Assembly (NCBI GenBank): GCA_015143295.1 | Contig: CM026554.1 | Location: 31,447,531-31,511,530 of the forward strand | DNA from: Tetracentron sinense | Taxonomy: Eukaryota; Streptophyta; Magnoliopsida; Trochodendrales; Trochodendraceae | DNA length: 64,000 nt | Direction of reading: 5' to 3' | In this document: piece after piece, positions 1 to 12,700 of the stretch | Layout of the letters: each line of letters opens with the position of its first letter | Numbering within the stretch: position 1 is the stretch's first letter | Program-made: the position numbers and the translations under genes | Notes under the pieces: model-generated | What the model was told of the DNA's origin: nothing | The model's input: the letters and a program-made list of their open reading frames with translations, nothing else | Databases searched by the model: none

Positions 1-2
1 AC

Positions 3-796
3 ACATGCATACCCAAAGAGCATAGTGGCATGCATAGTGCAGCTAACTGTTTCTTAACTCATGAATTTAAAGATCAAAATATATCTGAATTTGAGACTGA
101 TTCAAATAAGATAGCCCAAGTTGTGAATGAAGCCTATAGAATACAATTGGCCTCTGAAGGTGTACAACTGGCAGCTGGTATTCCTCTTGTTGAGTTTGAA
201 CGACTTCTTCATTCTGCTTCTCCAGTTCTTCACCAAACAAACAGTGTTTGCCACTGTCAGACTTGCTTGAGGGATCAGCTTATTGGTGCTTCTCTGTGCA
301 GACATGACACACCAAATATCTCTTTGGGAAGCCTCTGGCAGTGGTATGAGAAACATGGGTGCTATGGGTTGGAAGTAAGGGCAGAGGATTATCAGAATTC
401 AAAGAGAGTTGGTATTGATCGTTATGCGTTTTGTGCATATTTTGTTCCCTTTTTGTCAGCAGTTCAGTTATTTGGAAACCGTAAGAGTCATTGTAGGAAT
501 AATGGCAATGGAATTCCTAGTACTGAGTTCATAAAGGCATGTGAGATGGATGAAGCATCGGAAAACTCTAAGATCGGTCACCTTCCAATGTTTTCAATTC
601 TTGTACCCCAACCTCAGAGAGAGGACACAAAGAGATCACCTGTGAATCTATTGTGTTCTTCAGTACCATCTTCAGCATCTGGCAAAGATGAACTATCCAA
701 CCATTCACTTGGTACAGCCGGCTCTGATGATTCAGAGCTACTTTTCGAGTATTTTGAATCCGAACAGCCTCAGCAAAGACGACCATTGTTTGAAAA
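3..796 (+). CDS. DUF789 gene, first visible exon
   Basis: The exon carries most of the domain and ends in phase 2 at a GTAGGT donor (797). The in-frame TAG at 798-800 is intronic. The lysine codon is completed by the G at 6578, joining LFEK to IKELV as in other family members. Confidence 0.85.
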
Positions 797-3700
797 GTAG
801 GTGCTTTTTAATTTTATTTCTGTATATTCATAATTCTTATTGTTTTTGTTTGATAATTGATAAATGTATATCTAGTATTAGGGTCAGACAGTGATGATGA
901 AATCATGAATGTAGTGTTGAAAGTCTTTTGTTGTATCTTTATTCGCCGCTTTGTTGTCCACCATATATGTTAAGTGCACTTCTGAGTTTGTCAATAACAT
1001 ATTAAGGAAGGAAATAGTCAGTATACTATTTTCTTTTCTTAGAAATTGGGAAGAATACGAAACTTTTAATAATACGGAATGATGGAATAGGGTTTTTGTT
1101 CCGTCCCCAAATATTGGGATAAGGCATTGATGATGATGTATAAAAGAAATAAAAAAAAGAAAAGGATGCCAAAGACCACTTATGGACAAGAAGCATAGGA
1201 TATAGGTACACTGTTTTCTTATGTATCATAGTTGTTGATGATCTTAATGTTCGTTGTTGAGATATGTTAGTATTATGAGTGTTGATACACCGCATCATGT
1301 CAATACGGGCGTTATTGTAATAGTTTTTTAGAAGTAGAATAAATAACATAAAGGGGAATCATGCCTTAAATCTTTCTTCCCATCTTTTCTCTTCTTCCTC
1401 CTTTTCTCCCTCTTTTCTCTAGGGTTTCACTCATAGTTGTCAAGGCGACTAGGCAACTTGAGGCGATAGACCCCATGGATGCCTGAGGCGGTAGCCTGAT
1501 GAACTTTTTGTTGCAGAAATCCTCCCAATATAAGATCTATGTATGATGCATTTCCTTTGAATAAGGGGCATTGTAATTCATATAAATTGCAAAATCTCCA
1601 TTGTCAAGATGCACTTTGATAAAACCATCATTGAAGACAGTTCTAGCAAGAATAAAGAGGAGATGAGGGAGGGGGGTGTAGGACTGATTAAAAAATGGAA
1701 AAATAGTCCAACAATCAATGTGATGCCGAACATGGGAGAGAAAAGGAGGGGAGAGGGAGAGGTCGTACCTCTTACCATTATTTCTTGTTTCTTCATTCTT
1801 CTCTATTAAACTCAAGAAAAGTAATAAAAAACATATAATATATAATTATAAGGCCTCTACTTATTTGAATTATAAGAGTTTTGGGGGTAGTAGAAGAAAT
1901 TTGGGGCATTTAAAGACATTTTTTTGTCATTGGGCTGCCTGAGCCCAGTTGATTGCCTGGTCACCTAGGCGACTTCCTTAACAACCATGCAAAAGAGATG
2001 TAGACCATATAGTCCACCCACAAACAGAGGAAGACGGAGAGACCAATTGGTCCACCCATTGAGTGAGAGAGATGACAAGTGAACATGAGATAAACATACT
2101 TAACATCATTTGTCTCTTCGTTCTTCTTCTATTTGCAAACATTTTTTGTTAGATATACAAACCTTAACATATTACATGGTAGAAGACATGAGAAGTATAT
2201 AAAATTGCATGCCCTTTAATTTACCAAAGTACCATGTTCGAGTAAATTTTTTTTTCACCTCTTTAAAGAATAATAATTACATATATGAAAATAATAATAA
2301 TGACCTCCTAGGCGGCCGCCTGAGGCGACTCCCTTTAACAACTATGGTTTCACTTTTTACATGGTATCAGAGCGGGTTTTTTATTTGGTTATGATCATCA
2401 AAGGAGTACAAGGAAAAATAATGAGGATTGTACGACTGACGTCAGTAGATTGTATGTCATCAATTGTATGAACGCAGCCCCACCTAGTAAATTTGCTAGT
2501 TGGGGTTTGAGAGAAAAAGGAGAGAAAGAAGAGAAATGGTGAAAAGAGAATGAGGAAGTTAGGGTTTCCTCATTTCTATATTAGATCTATCAACTAAAAA
2601 AGATAAATCAATATTGGGCTCAAGGCTCATACAAGAGAAGAAATAAAGGCTCATACAAGAGAAGAAATAACAGACCAACTAGAGAGAAACGGGACCCATT
2701 ACAATATACAACACCTCCCCCTCAAGTTGGTGCATGTATGTCACACATGCCTAGCTTGCTAAGTATTTTAAGCAAGCGATAACTAGGAAGTCCCTTGGTT
2801 AGGGCGTCGGCAAGTTAGTCATCAATCTTCACATAAGGAATGTAGATCTATTCTCTCCATAACTGAGTTTTCTTTTATGAAGTGCCAATCAACCTCAATT
2901 TGTTTGGTTCTGTCATGCTGGATTGAATTGTGGGCAATGTTAATCGCAATTATCTTGTCACAATATAGAGTAGAGACTCATAGACTTGTCTTTAGGAAAC
3001 CTAAGCTCCCTTGAGGGAACCTTTACCCATAACAATTTATATTTTACATGAGCCATGACTCTGAACTTAGCCTCTGCATTAGACCTTGCAACACTACCTA
3101 CGTCTTGCTTCTCCAAGTAACAAGTCTTCCCCCAACAATCATGCAATTCCCGATGCAAATCTTTTGTCGGAAACAAATTGAGCCCAATTTGCATCAGTGT
3201 AGGCTTATACTCTTAAGCTCCCATGACAACCAAGAAGAATTCCTTTCCTAGGAGAGGATTTTAAGTACTTGAGAATCTTGTAAACTGCCTCTTGATGAGA
3301 GATCTTTGGAGCATGCATAAATTGGCTCACCATGCTCACTGCATAGTCTATATCAGGGCAAGTGATGGAAAGGTAAATAAAACTACTAACAAGCCTTTGA
3401 TATCTTCCTGCATTACCGAGGTTCTCCACCATATTCTGCTAGTTTGTGATTCTGCTATGTTGGCACATTCAAAGGCTTACATCTAACATCTATGTTTCGT
3501 TAGGATGTAATTCCTACTTAAGGATACTAGGAAACTAGTTGCTCGACCTACTGATACTTTGATTGAGCCAAATTATAAGATGAACTCTAGTGATGGAAAA
3601 TTACTTGAAGACATAGAGATGTATTAGAGATTATTGGTTGTCTTATTTATCTCTCACTATGCCAGATTTTGCATATGTTGTTAGTGTGGTGAGTCGGTTA

Positions 3701-6700
3701 TGCATGAAATTCGGATCCCTCAGTATGACGTTGTTAAGACGATATTGCATTACTTGAAGACCACTCTAGGAAAATGTATACTATTTGCTAATCATAGACA
3801 TCTACGTTTAAAAGCTTACACTGATGCTGACTGTGCTGAAAATGTTGATAATAGAAGGTCCGTTATAGGTTATTGTACCTTTCTTAGAAGTAATCTCATA
3901 ATTTGGAGTAAGAAGCAAAGTGTGGTAAGTAGGTCCAAGGTTCTTAATATCGATAATATCGGCGATATATCGTCGATATTTGTCGGTATCGGTGATGACC
4001 CATGCATCTATATGCTGTAGAAGAAAATTTACACTGTGTCGGGAGATATCGGCAATATTGAGCAAAACCCTTGATTCCAAGTTTGATTTAGAAAAAAAAA
4101 AGGGGTTCAGAAGTTTAGAGAAGAAAGAAGGAAGAAGAGGTGGTCGTGGACTCGTGGGTACATACCTATGTCGATTTCCGTCACCATAGCCTTTGCTGTC
4201 GCCGTCGCCGGCTACCCCTCTTCCTTCTTCCTTTCAGAGCTTTGCTCATTTTTAAGTTTGTGTTTACTTAAGATATTGGTCGAGGCTTTGTGTTTTTTAA
4301 ACCCTTAAAAGGGTAATGCTAATATCACACTTATTTTAAATCCTTAAAAGATAATGCTAATGTCACTCTTGTTTTAAATCCTTAAATCATAATGCTAATG
4401 TCACTCCTGTTTTAAACCCTTAAAGGATAATGCTAATGTCACTCCAAAAGTCTACTAAACATACTTCTATACCCTAAAAAGGGTTAGATTCTTTAACCCT
4501 GGGGTTAGTGAACCCTAAGCACAATTAAAGGGAGTTAAAAGATAGGTTTAATTTTTTTTTTTTTTAAATAAAGGTTAAATGCTTTAATCCTAAGGGTTAG
4601 TTAATCTTAACCATAGTTAAAGCGAGTTAAAAATGGACACTTTTAGGGTTATAGCATCTAACCTTGGTTTTTAGATTTTTTAAAATGAACATGTCCCCGT
4701 TTTAACTCCCTTTAACTGTGGTTAAGATGCACTAACCTTTGAGGTTAAAGCATCTAACTATGATTTTTAAAAATTAAAAAAAATTAAATGTGTCACCTTG
4801 TAACTCCCTTTAACTGTGGTTAATATTCATTAACCTTTAGGGTTAAAGCATCTGACCTTGGTTTTTAGATTTTTTAAAATTAACACATCATCATTTTAAT
4901 TCCTTTTAACCGTGGTTAAGATTTACTAACCATTAAGGTGAAAACCATTGAAAATACTTTTCACATCTATTGTTATTCCCAGTTCTCTTTACCTCCCTCT
5001 CACTCCAATGGTCACAACTCATGCAGATAGAAATAGGTTTAGAAACTATTTTAAATGAAGTAAAATTGATTATATTACAATTAGCATAGAGGTTAGAGCA
5101 CATCTTATTGAGAAATGAATGAAACATGAATCAATCATATATTATCGTCACTCGTCAGCGAACATCTTTACTCTCTTCTCATTGCATATCTTATGTACAT
5201 TGTTTTTTTTTAAATGTTTTTATTTTAAAAGATGTATTAACATCTATTTTAGCATTTTCTAAAGTTTCACTGCAAAATTCTATGTTTTGCCCCATCTTTT
5301 ACAATTTTTCCAAAAATCACCAATAAACGATATATCTTTCAATATATCTCCGATATATCTTTTTTCCGCGGCTCGACATGTTGAGTGATATTGACATTTA
5401 GAACCTTGGGTAGGTCTAGTGCAGAAGCCGTGTATAAGGGCAATGGTCCATGGGGTGACTGAATTGTTGTTGTTGAAAATCTTACCGTGATTTGAGAATT
5501 AAGGTGTGACTGAATTGTTGTGGTTGAAAATCTTACCGTGATTTGAGAATTAAAATAGATGTTCTAATAAAGTTGTTCGGTGACAACAAAGCAACCATTA
5601 ACATTACTCAAAATCCTGTTATTGTACAAAACACATAGAGATCGACAAACACTTTATCAGAGAGCATACTATTATTTAGAGTTTGTGTTTACTGATTGTT
5701 ACATCTGAAAATCAACTTGTTGATATTCTCACCAAAGGTGTTGCCAAGATAACCTTAAAATCAGTTCTTAGCAAGTTGGGCATGATAGATATCTATGCAC
5801 AACTTGAGGGGGAGTGTTGAAATATGTTAGTATTATTGGTGTAGATATACCATATCATGTCATTAAGGGCATTATTATAATTTTCTTTTATAAGTAGTAT
5901 AAATAACATAAAGGGGAATCAACCCCTTAATCTTTCGTCCTATCTTTTCTCTTCTTCCTCTCTTTTCTTCCTCATTTCTCTAGGGTTTCACTTTCTACTT
6001 TTGTCAATGGAATGCTATGAAAAAATTGCACAGATGCTTGGGGTATGGACCATATCATTTGATGGGTCCCAGCTGGCCATCCTAGGTAAAAAGTGGGCCT
6101 GAGGAGCTTGAGCTATATCTTGTTTATTTTGATGCTAGCTAGACTTTAGCTGTCTAAAATAATGGAAGTGTAAGAGGACTACTTGTGGTTAATGACTTCC
6201 AGTTTAGATTAGGGTTAATGACTTTCTACTTTTGTCAATTGAATATTATGAAAAAATTGCACAGATGCTTGGGGTCTGGACCATATATTTGATGGGTCCC
6301 AGCTGGCCATCATAGGTAAAAAGTGGGCCTGAGGAGCTTGAGCTATATCTTGTTTATTTTGATGCTAGCTAGACTTTAGCTGTCCAAAAGAATGGGAATG
6401 TAAGAGGACTACGTATTTTTAATGACTTCCAGTTTAGATTAGAGTTTTTGCTATATTTTTTTGGGTCTGTGATGGTACTGAGGAACCAGAGTTTGCAATA
6501 TAAAAACTACTCTTGTATAGAGATGCTTTCACCTTATGTTTCTGGAAGGATCTTGATCCTGCTTCTATTCAATTCAGGATAAAAGAACTGGTTCGAGGTG
6601 ACGGACCTTCAAATTGTCGAACATATGGAGATTCAACAAAACTAGATTCCTTGGATCTGCATGATCTCCACCCTAGATCCTGGTTAGTTATAGAATGTAT

Positions 6701-9700
6701 CCCAGTGCATTGATATTAAGAAACTTGAACCTTTTTCCAAGTGAAATAATATGAGATTTAAACTCTTTTAATTTTCAGGTATTCTGTTGCATGGTATCCT
6801 ATTTATAGGATACCGGATGGAAACTTCCGTGCTGCATTCTTGACTTATCATTCACTTGGCCATTTGATTCGTAGAAGTGTCTCATCTGATTCTCTTGGTG
6901 GGGATACTTGTATAGTTTCTCCAGTTGTGGGTCTTCAAAATTACAATGCTCAGGTACTCATAATCATGTTTACTTTTATATATAAGTTGTGGTTCTAACT
7001 CCAGCTCATTGATTATGGAACTATTATTTTAGATGCTCCTGAAATAACGATCCTTTTCTTTTGAAAATATACATTACCTTTGATATGTCCCGAGCTCTTT
7101 GATTCGCTTTTAACACTTCCACACTATCTTCCTAGAATGCATGATATCTATAATCTGAAGTTTCTCTGACAGGCTTGGCATGGATTTTCTCAATGGTTAT
7201 GAATATGTAATGTTCCTGGAATGAGTCGTGTCAAGTTCTTTAAGGATAGAATATATTTCATTGGGGTATGGTCTCATTCAATTGTTGACTTTGTGCATTA
7301 GGAGATTCTGCTTAGTATATAAGGCACTGGTCTCTTGGGAAATGAGAGGTTTTATGAATTAGGAACTAGTAGGGAGGGGGTTGTGGAGCCTAGATAGTAA
7401 TTATTCAGGTTTGGGATGATATTAGTAATAGAGCTGTAGTTGAACTTGCATCTAATAGTATGATTAGTGCCATTGTGTGACTGCATCGTGGTTTTCCTCT
7501 GCTATCAAGATTAGCAACCAAAAAAAATATGGGCATGCAGGTTAGCCAGTGTCTTATGGAGGGACAAGGGAGGGGAAGTGGTAGTTGGTGTCCATTTACC
7601 AATTACCATGAAGTAACCATTCTGATGTGAAAATTTTGACTTTTTTGGACCTGAGGCAAATTGTAGGAGACCTAGAGGGGTAGGAGAATGTGAAAATAGG
7701 AGTACAAGGCATATTTACCTCTGTTCTTTTTACCAATTTCTTCTTAATAGTGTTGCAGAATTTTTGGTAGGTTTTGGGGAATTTGTTTCCCCATGGGACT
7801 GGTATTATCTGGACTCTAGGACTGGTATTATCTGGACTCTTTACCGTTCTGACTGTGGCTATCTTGAGCATAAGAAAATTGGAAAAAAACATCACTAGCT
7901 GCCTTAAGAAGGTTCTAACCTTACCTTATGCAGCGTCAAAGTTTGGAACTGGATTTTAACAGCCTCATTTCAAATCTTTGTGAGCAAAAGACCTATAGCT
8001 CTCTTCTTAACGTGATCAACCAACAACAGATTGCGCTCCTCTCAGAACTCAGTAACCACGATCTCTCGATCGATCTCCAACTAGATGGCTCTGGATTACT
8101 CCGACCACAATAACCACAATCTGCTACAAGAACCGATCTCCTTTTTGCAAAGGCTTTGGCATGTGCCAACCAAGTTTATACTCACAGGTTCTGTAAAAAA
8201 ACTCCATTTTTTTTCAAAAATTCGCGAATTATTTTCGCAATTTTGCTTTGCCGAATTAGTCTTCGAATTATTCGCGAATTATTGGATTCCCAAATTATTG
8301 GCTAATTTTCCGGATTATTCCCGAATTATTTTCTCAAACTTGGCAAAAAATTACTTATTTTGTATATTTTTTAATCAAATTGTTCGGTATATTTTTATAT
8401 TTATTAATTTATTTTTTATTTGTTCCGAATTTTTCCCGAATTTTTTCGAACTTGACCTCTGCCAAATTATTCTCGACCCCAACTTTGTCAGTATGCTCAC
8501 AGGGAGTTTGAGAGGTTTAATTCAGTTTAAACCATAGTTGTCGGGAAGCTATGTACAAGGTAGGAAGCTCGTTTCCCAGACTCACTTCTACTCGCTTCTC
8601 ATTTAGTGGTCAAGGGGGTTATGAATTTCCTATTTAGGAAGTAATGGGATAGACCTGAGTCTAAAGCCTACGACATATATCCTAGGTACTTATCGTTGAA
8701 TTGAAACCTAAGACTCTAAGACACCTACTTCTTCACAAATATCTCATATAAAATAAATTTTAAGGTATAATTGGTCATCCTAACATAATGAGATTGATGC
8801 ACCTATATCTATTTCTCGCTTCCCGTTTCCTAAGGATTTTTTGAGCTTCGCTTCTCGTTTCTTGCTTTCGCTTCGCTTCGCTTCTCGTTTTTGCTTCACA
8901 ACTTGGTAAGTATGGTTTAAACAACACCTAGAGTGATCTCATTAACGATGAGAATCAATAATGCAAGTTGAAAGATATTTTCGAGGTAAATTTGCAACTC
9001 TAGTTTAGAACATGAGAGAGAGCTCAAAGGGATAAAACATCCACAATGGGGGAACCCTAGAAGTGATTTGAGAGCCTCTCTACTCAGTCTCAAAAGCCCT
9101 AATTCGTAATAGGGAATAATATAATATATAAGCAAACTAAAGGAGGGAAATAGAAGTTGCTAAAACACAAATTCCGCACGAGCCCAAGGGGGGTCGTTCG
9201 AACACTCCTTGGTCATTCGAACGCCCTTGGGAAAATCATAACCCAAGTCTGTGAAATTTTTCCCCATACATTTTTTGCTTGGTTGTTCGAACACCTTATC
9301 CATGGTTTGAACCACCAACACGGTTTTTTTCATGAAAATGGGTTTTTAACAACCTTGGCTTGTTTCTAACCACCTAGGGTATATCAGACATTGTTTAGGT
9401 TAATTCCTCCTAGGGTAGATGTTTTCTAAGTCACTTACCATTCCGAGGCACGTTTACGAACATGATCAACAACATTGACTTCGTCTTCACATGGCTTTTA
9501 GCGCTTGAAGTTTCTTGGACTGAGACACCTTTAACGATGGTTTGTCTTACAGAATTAGTCAATCCAAAACTAGACTTTACAAAATTAATTTTCAAACTTT
9601 TGCCTTGAAACGGGCTCACTATCTTGTTTAAAACAAACCACTTTTGGCATGATCGACTCCAGCTCATCAAGGACACATTACCAGGATGCATTGTCAAACC

Positions 9701-12700
9701 TTGTCACTCAGCGACAAATGACATTACGTGCTATAGTACCCAAGAGAATCTATCAGGTACTATAATGACATGCTACAGTACCCGGGCGAATCTATCAAGT
9801 AATGTTACAATCATAGTAACAAAGTTTGGATTCGAGAATTATTCGGCAGGGGTTAAGTTCGAAAAAAAAGGGAAAAAATCTGCAAATTCGAATTAAGTTC
9901 GGGATAAGTTCGAAAAAATAAAAATTAATAATTATAAAAAATAAGAACGTGATGCCAACTAAACCATCTATCAATCTATATGTATTGACATCTCTTACTA
10001 TGTTAACATTTATTCCAATTTCTAAAAAACAAGCATTATGTAAACTCGCAAACTCAAGAAAAAAATTACATAAGGCTTAAGTAAGCTTTATGTAATTTAA
10101 GAAAAAAGAATAATTTAGATTACATGTTTGTATATGCAAATCAAATTATATAAGCAATTAAAAAATATATAAAAACGAGAAAAATAATCTGAATAGATAA
10201 AATCAGAAAAACAATATATGAGTGTATTTATTTGGCATAACATAGTTATTTAGCAAAATATTGAAATAACTCAGAATAAATAATACAAATCTTATTTTCT
10301 CTTAGTTCAGTGGAAATTCAACAGACTAACCAGCTTGCAAAATTATCTTTTTTCTCTCAATTCAATCGAATGTAATCAAAATCCTAAAATAGCTTACTCG
10401 AATAGAGTTTTCTCATTCTTCTATCAGTTGGCGATTTCAATCAAATGAAGATTTCTCAGTGTGAAATAAGTCTCGAGTTATTAGTAATAATTCTATTGCT
10501 AATAGAAAATTCGTATTACCCTCATTTTTATTTTAGAATTTTGAATAAGCATGAACGAATAATTTGTGACAAATCTTCATTCGGAATAAGTTCGGCATAA
10601 ATTCGGAATAATTCGTTCGTTCGGGAATTATTCGCGAATAATTTGTCAGTGTGGGAATTATTCGTTAGTTCGGGAAAAAGAAGCCTTTTTAAACGGCACC
10701 CCTTAAAAAATGAATAGTTCGGGTACAATTCAGGAATTATTCGAGAACTTTGTTACTATGGTTACAATGACCCGTGCTACAGTGAAATGTGATAGTAAAT
10801 AGTGTCAAGCAAATACTGCTATCTACTTTTAGCGGATTCCAAAAGCTTTTAAGTTTGGACTCAAATGCAGTTCGAATCCGCCAAAGGCCTATATATTGGA
10901 GTGCTCCTTAGCTCTTTGGGCATCCGGTGTGTGTGCAAGAGTGCAATAGTTGTAATCTCTTTTAGATTTTTCTTTGAGTGCTTTAAGTGCTTCTTTTTCA
11001 TCATTACTTTGAAAGGAGGTGCTTCCTCACTTTCTTGTGGTTTCTCTCTTTCTCTCCACACATCATCCCTCATTAACTTTGTAAATATTTCGTCTTATTG
11101 TATCTAGTGCTTTGTTGTGTGGTTTATGTTGTAATATTATTATTAGTTTATGTTGCTTATTAGTTGAGTTGCAATCTGATAAAAAATGTTATCAGAGCCA
11201 AGTAACTAAGACTGCTTTTGCCTAGTATTTTAACCAAAATTAAGTTGAGATAATTGCTTAATTTGAAATTAATCACATCTTTTCCGCGGATCAGGCATCC
11301 AAGTATTGGGTTAAGCTTTTCTATGATCATTTGAGTCGTTAGGCGTTTTAAATCAATTGAAAGCTCATTATCCCCACTGACAGCCAACAAATTTTTGTTT
11401 GATAGAAATTTCAAGCTTGGTTAAAGTCCTTAATTAGTAAAAGTTACCATGACAAATTCCTTCGTAGTATATCTGCTCATAATATAAATAATGATAGTAG
11501 TTCTTCTAACTCATCTCTAATAAATAGTAATAAAATAAATTTCTCTGAAATAGAAGAGTTTGCACAATTGGAATATTCCTTAAATCTCTAAAAAAAAGAA
11601 GTCTATAAACATGGAACATTTGAATTTAAGGCCCAATTATAACATTAAAACTGAAGAAAGAAATCTTTTTGTTTCAAATCAAGATGAACATATTTCTCTA
11701 TTATCTTCTAAAATAATAGAAGAGCATAAGAAAAAAATATTCGTATCTTCATATTGGATTAAGACAAGTAGCGGTTAAACTACTTGCAAGGAAAGACTTA
11801 GATGTCTCAGCCCTTCTTTGTGTAAGAGATAAAAGACATCTTAAGTTTGAAGAACAATTATTGGGGTTTGTTGAAACAAGCCTCAATGAAGGACCGGCTT
11901 ATTTCAACAAATTTCCTGACTTAAAGTCAGATTAAATGATATCAATATTTTAGACACTTTCTTAAGTATTTATACACAAGGCTTTAATATGAAGTCATGA
12001 TCTCATCACCTCGCAGTACAAATTTAGAAATGAACACAATTGCTCCATATAATATACCCTTTTGTTCTGAAAAAAAGAGTATATGGAGCAATTGTGTTCA
12101 TCACCTTATAATTTTTTTTATAAATTACTGCGAGGTGATGAGATCATGGCTTCATATTAAAGTCTTGTGTATAAATACTTAAGAAAGTGTCTAAAATATT
12201 GATATCATTTAATCTGACTATTAAGTGTCAGGAAAGTTGTTGAAATAAGCCAGTCCTTCATGGAGGCTTGTTTTAACAAATCCTAATAATTGTTCTTCAA
12301 CTTAAGATGTCTTTCCTTACAAGTGGTTTAACTGCTACTTGTATTAATCCAATATGAAGATAAGAATATTTTTTTCTTACGCTCTTCTATTATTTTAGAA
12401 GATAATATAGAAATATGTTCATCTTGATTTGAAACCGAATGAGTTCTTTATTCAGTTTTAATGTATAATCGGGCCTTAAACTCAAATGTTCCATGTTTAT
12501 TGACCTCTTTTTTTTGTTTTTTTTGTTTTAGAGATTTTAGAAATATTTCAATTGTGCAAAGAGTCTTTTATTTTAGAAAAAATTGTTTCATTACTATTTA
12601 TTAGAGATGAGTTAGAAGAACTACTTTCATTATTATGAGCAGAGATACTACGAATGAATTTTACCATGGTAACTTTTACTAATTAAGGACTTTAACCAAG

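Larger units (their letters stand above)
1255..5999 (+). mobile_element. Decayed Ty1/copia LTR element A in DUF789 intron 1
   Basis: The 5' LTR starts TGTTGAGATATG at 1255 and ends before the Met-tRNA primer site TGGTATCAGAGC at 2362-2373. The 3' LTR starts TGTTGAAATATG at 5815, right after the polypurine tract GAGGGGGAG, and fades near 5999. The LTR proper is about 190 bp once the nested element is removed from the 5' copy. Relics of reverse transcriptase and RNase H (PDFAYVVSVVSRLMH, YTDADCAE, SVIGYCTFL) lie at 3500-3935 and resume at 5410. The element is broken with many lesions, much of gag-pol is missing, and it hosts three later insertions. It is an old fossil. Confidence 0.8.
7950..9581. 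mobile_element. Decayed solo LTR related to the LTRs at 45420 and 51051
   Basis: Order and wording match those LTRs: CACGATCTC...GATCGATCTCC near 8060, GATCTCCTTTTTGCAAAGGC near 8140, TTCGAACG boxes at 9190-9320, AATTCCTCCTAGGGTAGATG near 9400, GAATTAGTCAAT near 9555 and a TTTACA end at 9581. The start is unclear. Two hAT-like elements interrupt it. Divergence is high, so this is an older relative of the family. Confidence 0.6.
9582..12068 (+). mobile_element. Caulimoviridae-like endogenous virus fragment, left arm
   Basis: Read on +: upstream region with repeated GCTACAGTACCC motifs, TATA box at 10889, leader, primer site at 11187 (TGTTATCAGAGCC), and a relic of the 30K movement protein at about 11611-11996. 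Plant viruses of this family start genome numbering at this primer site, and the movement protein follows it. A non-autonomous LTR element that captured a movement protein is an alternative. The fragment is broken. Confidence 0.65.

Noticed and set aside
8085-8537. 150-residue open frame on + with F/N-rich sequence
   Set aside because: It spans an LTR relic and the AATTATTCG-type MITE; the composition is that of the MITE motif.
7950-9581. Possible complete LTR retrotransposon in intron 3
   Set aside because: Only one LTR-like copy is seen and no internal domains, so I call it a solo LTR relic.
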